Assembly (NCBI RefSeq): GCF_009829075.1
Contig: NZ_WUQZ01000006.1
Coordinates: forward strand, 105,982 to 169,981
Origin: Sphingobacterium composti
GTDB taxonomy: Bacteria; Bacteroidota; Bacteroidia; Sphingobacteriales; Sphingobacteriaceae
DNA length: 64,000 nt
Direction: 5' to 3'
Shown: piece by piece, positions 61,418-64,000 of the stretch
Layout: the number at the start of each line of letters is the position of its first letter
Numbering within the stretch: the first letter of the stretch is position 1
Position numbers and translations under genes: made by a program
The notes under the pieces: model-generated
Seen by the model: the letters and a program-made list of their open reading frames with translations, nothing else
Databases searched by the model: none
What the model was told of the DNA's origin: nothing

Positions 61418-62224
61418 ATGAATAATACATTTGATTTTAATCGTTTTAAATTGCTCATTGGTAGACAATGGCAATCTTATAAAAAAGAGTATTTCCTTAT
61501 TGTTGGTGTTTTGCTGGCTATAATTCTTTATTTCTATGGGAATGAACTTTACAAAGTTTTCAAGGAAGGTGATATTGTTATGTATAACAATGATTTTAGG
61601 TTCAGAATTCCCCTATTTATTATTCTTGGACTTCTTTATATTTCTTTAACCGCTAGTTCTTATTTTAAAAATTACGGCAAATCCAATGCGGCTATAGCGG
61701 AGATATTACTTCCGGCTTCTAAATTAGAAAAATTTCTTGCAGGCATATTCTACACAACAGGCTTAGGATTTATAACATATTTATTTCTATTTCATATTGT
61801 AGATTTCGGGTTTATGAATTACGTGCGTTCATTTACGACAAGTACGACATCTCACATGGAAAATGGCAAAGAAATAGTACGTGATAACTTAAATTTCTTA
61901 CACAAGGTGATATATATAGATCCAGTGCAATATTTTGTATTTCTACCGTTTACTATTAATGCGCTTTTTTTGTTGGGCTCAATCTATTTTAAGAACAAGC
62001 ACTTTATCAAAACAATAGTATCTGTTGCGGTATATGGTGGACTTTGTTTTTTGCTAATTTATAGTATTTATAGGTTATTCTTTTTAGGACATATGCAGTT
62101 GGATAATAATAACAATATAGACCATAAAGATTTGATTAGATTTTTATTTGCTACGCTGGGTTGGACTATAACGATTATTTTGTGGACAATCATATATGTT
62201 CGATTGAAAGAAAAGGAGGCTTAA
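61418..62224 (+). CDS. ABC transporter permease-like membrane protein
   Basis: The 268-residue protein has six membrane helices (for example YFLIVGVLLAIILYFYGN, FIILGLLYISLTASSYF, FVFLPFTINALFLLGSIYF). The sequence itself is diverged from named ABC-2 permeases; its place between an ABC ATPase (9 bp) and a YtrA regulator (1 bp) is the main reason for the call. A KRLIGRQWQSY-type N-terminal amphipathic stretch precedes the first helix. Confidence 0.78.
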   Translation: MNNTFDFNRFKLLIGRQWQSYKKEYFLIVGVLLAIILYFYGNELYKVFKEGDIVMYNNDFRFRIPLFIILGLLYISLTASSYFKNYGKSNAAIAEILLPASKLEKFLAGIFYTTGLGFITYLFLFHIVDFGFMNYVRSFTTSTTSHMENGKEIVRDNLNFLHKVIYIDPVQYFVFLPFTINALFLLGSIYFKNKHFIKTIVSVAVYGGLCFLLIYSIYRLFFLGHMQLDNNNNIDHKDLIRFLFATLGWTITIILWTIIYVRLKEKEA

Positions 62225-62225
62225 T

Positions 62226-62603
62226 ATGGATTTTAACCAGAATAAAGCAATCTATTTGCAAATAGTAGATCATATATGTGAGAATATTCTGCTAGGTACA
62301 TGGCCAATAGATTCGAAATTACCGTCTGTGCGTGAGTTGGCTATTGATATAGCGGTGAATCCAAATACAGTCATGCGTACATATGATTTCTTGCAGCAGC
62401 AAGGTGTTATTTCGAATAAGCGTGGCGTTGGTTTTTTTGTGACATCAGATTCTTTTTCACAAATAAAAAAGTATAAGAAAGAAGTCTTCGTGAAAGAAGA
62501 TCTTCCTCAAGTTTTCAAAAATATCTATCTTCTGGATATTTCATTAGAGGAATTGAAAGAGAGATATGATGATTTTATTAATGAAAATTATAAATCGTAC
62601 TAA
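62226..62603 (+). CDS. GntR family regulator, YtrA subfamily
   Basis: The 125-residue protein has the GntR winged HTH (DSKLPSVRELAIDIAVNPNT, YDFLQQQGVISNKRGVGFFV) followed by only a short C-terminal helix pair, the YtrA layout without an effector domain. It is translationally close to the permease (1 bp) and to the next gene (1 bp). It presumably binds the palindrome at 60556-60581. A purine-rich AAGGAGG lies before its ATG, inside the permease gene's end. Confidence 0.9.
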   Translation: MDFNQNKAIYLQIVDHICENILLGTWPIDSKLPSVRELAIDIAVNPNTVMRTYDFLQQQGVISNKRGVGFFVTSDSFSQIKKYKKEVFVKEDLPQVFKNIYLLDISLEELKERYDDFINENYKSY

Positions 62604-62604
62604 A

Positions 62605-63429
62605 ATGAAATTAAGTAATAAATTATTAATAGGGGTTGGCGTAAGCTTATTTACACTTATTTTGAGTATTGTCGTTGTAGCTAATATTGGTGGTGTGGAT
62701 CAAGCAGAGTATTGGAAAAGCATAGAAAACGAGGCTAAAAACTTTAATTCAGAAAGCAAATATTTGAAGGGCGCTAAATTAAATACTTACAGAAGTATTT
62801 CAATAAAGAGTGAACACAGCAGAGGTCTTTATTTGCATTTAATTAAAGATGCTACATTTGCATACAAAAGTAATTCGGAGTTAAATGAAGTGGAAGTTTC
62901 AGCCGATAATGAAGGACTAATATTAAATTTTAAAACAAAGTCATTTCAATATCTGCATGTTTACCTTTATGCCCCTCATTTTGAGAATGTGACTTTGTCA
63001 AATTTAAATCTAGATGAGTTGGTTACATCAGAAGATTCATTAAAATTGGACATTCTAAATGCCTCATGGGGATCTTATAATATAGATAATGAAAGTTTAA
63101 AATCTTTGGATCTGAGTTTAACGAATTCGTCTATTGATAATACGCTAAAAATTGGGAAATTGGAAAACTTAAATCTAAAATTGACTAATTCAGCGATAAA
63201 ACTTCAGCCATCCTCGATTAAAGGTTTAGCCGTTCAGGCAGAGAACTCCAAATTCGCTATTGAAGAGCCAAATGGTCCTACGACAATCTCTAGTTTATCC
63301 GTTGTTACACAAGGTAAATCAACTATTAGTCTGCCAACTAAAATTTCTGTAGACAAAATAGAAGGAAATCTTTCTGATAGTACATCTACAAATTTTCCTG
63401 TATTTCTGCTAAAGAATTTAATCAAGTAA
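62605..63429 (+). CDS. Secreted/membrane-anchored beta-helix-like protein of unknown function
   Basis: The ATG at 62605 gives 274 residues; a frame extension into the GntR gene is not used. An N-terminal membrane helix (LLIGVGVSLFTLILSIVVVA) anchors it. The mature part has short repeated strands (LNLKLTNSAIKLQPSSIKGL, LDLSLTNSSIDNTLKIGKLE) suggesting a DUF2807/GIN-like right-handed solenoid. It is the fourth gene of the YtrA operon with a 1-bp gap and so is probably a partner or reporter of the transporter. The function is unknown. Confidence 0.78.
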   Translation: MKLSNKLLIGVGVSLFTLILSIVVVANIGGVDQAEYWKSIENEAKNFNSESKYLKGAKLNTYRSISIKSEHSRGLYLHLIKDATFAYKSNSELNEVEVSADNEGLILNFKTKSFQYLHVYLYAPHFENVTLSNLNLDELVTSEDSLKLDILNASWGSYNIDNESLKSLDLSLTNSSIDNTLKIGKLENLNLKLTNSAIKLQPSSIKGLAVQAENSKFAIEEPNGPTTISSLSVVTQGKSTISLPTKISVDKIEGNLSDSTSTNFPVFLLKNLIK

Positions 63430-63442
63430 AATTAAAATCTTC

Positions 63443-63483
63443 AAAACAATAAAGGCATCATTCATTGATGCCTTTATTGTTTT
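63443..63483. terminator. Bidirectional terminator with 18-bp arms
   Basis: AAAACAATAAAGGCATCA (63443-63460) and its complement (63466-63483) form a perfect stem with a 5-base loop and Ts on both sides. The minus-strand stop codon at 63482-63484 overlaps its right arm. Confidence 0.85.
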
Positions 63484-63814
63484 AATCCCTTCTCAAGAAT
63501 TCTCTGTCTTCATCTGACAAGCCATCATTAGGCTTGTATGGCGAATCTATATAATTATCTTCTTCTTGCTCAGCGGTAGGAGGTTGGTAAACCGGATTGT
63601 TAATGCCGTATTCTGTTGGATGTTTCTTTTTACGTCTAAATAGTATACCTCCTGTGATAACACCAAGAATAAAAAATATGCCTAATATTAATAATTTGGA
63701 AGTACGAATATCACCAAATAACCAAAAAGAGCTTTCTTCCTTATTATTAAAAAGGATTATAGCTACTAAAGCTAAAAGTAAAGCGGTAATTATAGTTTTT
63801 GGTTTCATAGTCAA
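63482..63814 (-). CDS. Two-helix membrane protein of unknown function
   Basis: The 110-residue protein has two hydrophobic helices (TIITALLLALVAIILF and LLILGIFFILGVITGGILF), a basic RRKKKHPTEYG linker and an acidic C-terminus (EEDNYIDSPYKPNDGLSDEDREFL). The C-terminal LSDEDREFLRRD motif suggests a soluble partner-binding helix. I do not know the family. Confidence 0.7.
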   Translation of the reverse strand: MTMKPKTIITALLLALVAIILFNNKEESSFWLFGDIRTSKLLILGIFFILGVITGGILFRRKKKHPTEYGINNPVYQPPTAEQEEDNYIDSPYKPNDGLSDEDREFLRRD

Positions 63815-63840
63815 ATTCTATTTATTGAAACACAAACATA

Positions 63841-63874
63841 ATAAAAAAGGAGATAACCATGGGTTATCTCCTTT
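63841..63874 (-). terminator. Terminator upstream of the 63814 gene
   Basis: AAAGGAGATAACC (63846-63858) and GGTTATCTCCTTT (63862-63874) form a 13-bp stem followed on the minus strand by six Ts. It would end a transcript coming from the right of the window. Confidence 0.8.
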
Positions 63875-63903
63875 CTTGACTTTGGCTGTTTACTAGATAT
63901 TTT

Positions 63904-63942
63904 AAAAAAATGCGGTGATTTTTGATTTATCGCATTTTTTTT
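63904..63942. terminator. Second terminator-like hairpin near the right edge
   Basis: AAAAAAATGCG (63904-63914) pairs with CGCATTTTTTT (63931-63941), with T-runs on both strands. Together with the hairpin at 63846-63874 it forms a double terminator. Confidence 0.7.
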
Positions 63943-63958
63943 ATAACTTAACATCTAG

Positions 63959-64000
63959 TTAAACAACTAGATATGGGATATCCAACAAAAGTTCAAGTGA
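63959..64000 (-). CDS. Possible C-terminal end of a gene beyond the right edge
   Basis: On the minus strand the frame ending in TAA at 63959-63961 reads SLELLLDIPYLVV. Two terminator-like hairpins follow it, so a minus-strand gene probably ends here, but 13 residues are too few to identify it or to be sure of the frame. Confidence 0.3.
   Translation of the reverse strand, partial: SLELLLDIPYLVV

Overview
The window is AT-rich DNA from a Bacteroidota chromosome, most likely a member of the Sphingobacteriaceae (Sphingobacterium/Pedobacter relatives). Pointers are a SusC/SusD outer-membrane pair with a beta-propeller regulator, DUF4886- and DUF4905-type proteins, many short lipoproteins, the Bacteroidota promoter box TAnnTTTG in front of many genes, and few Shine-Dalgarno sequences. 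There is no rRNA, CRISPR array, phage or intact insertion sequence. The one RNA gene seen with confidence is a tRNA-Ser(UGA).

Layout. 1-8.7 kb: minus-strand glycan or nutrient uptake locus (SusC, SusD, a DUF4886 lipoprotein cut by the window edge) with a large one-component membrane regulator upstream. 8.9-15.1 kb: a TetR-controlled tripartite RND efflux operon, followed by a candidate small RNA. 15.4-18.4 kb: a membrane SRPBCC protein and a small respiratory cluster (cytochrome c, SCO, lipoprotein, DUF4442). 18.5-31 kb: housekeeping genes (MFS transporter, uridine kinase, LysM protein, NfeD protease, radical SAM protein, polyphosphate kinase, DJ-1 and FMN reductase proteins, YchF). 31.3-39.5 kb: an accessory stretch with a His/Arg-rich secreted protein, a polysaccharide deacetylase, a broken gene inside a repeat-rich gap, a YgiB/YgiC-type operon, a short AraC regulator beside a GlcG/HbpS gene, and a flavoprotein. 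39.6-48.7 kb: sulfatase, PurC, cell-wall amidase, tRNA-Ser, IspE, two tandem sugar dehydrogenases and a methyltransferase. 48.9-59.3 kb: ABC-F ATPase, AraC regulator with acyl-CoA dehydrogenase, metallophosphoesterase, TraX, exonuclease/GIY-YIG protein, TauE, HAD phosphatase and a serine hydrolase. 59.4-64 kb: an SPFH protein with a ribbon-helix-helix partner, and a YtrA-type GntR/ABC operon.

The less obvious content is regulatory and small-scale. Six genes have TAnnTTTG exactly four bases before the ATG, which predicts leaderless or nearly leaderless mRNAs. Several operator-like palindromes sit on promoters (TetR operon, candidate sRNA, GntR/ABC operon). Three TGATAT repeats spaced 11 bp precede the SPFH/RHH pair. 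Two genes too short for usual gene-calling cut-offs (55-residue Cys/Lys-rich protein, 51-residue RHH protein) are supported. REP-like intergenic repeats and a remnant gene next to a MITE-like element mark the gaps at 19.8, 33.6-34.3 and 48.7-48.9 kb.
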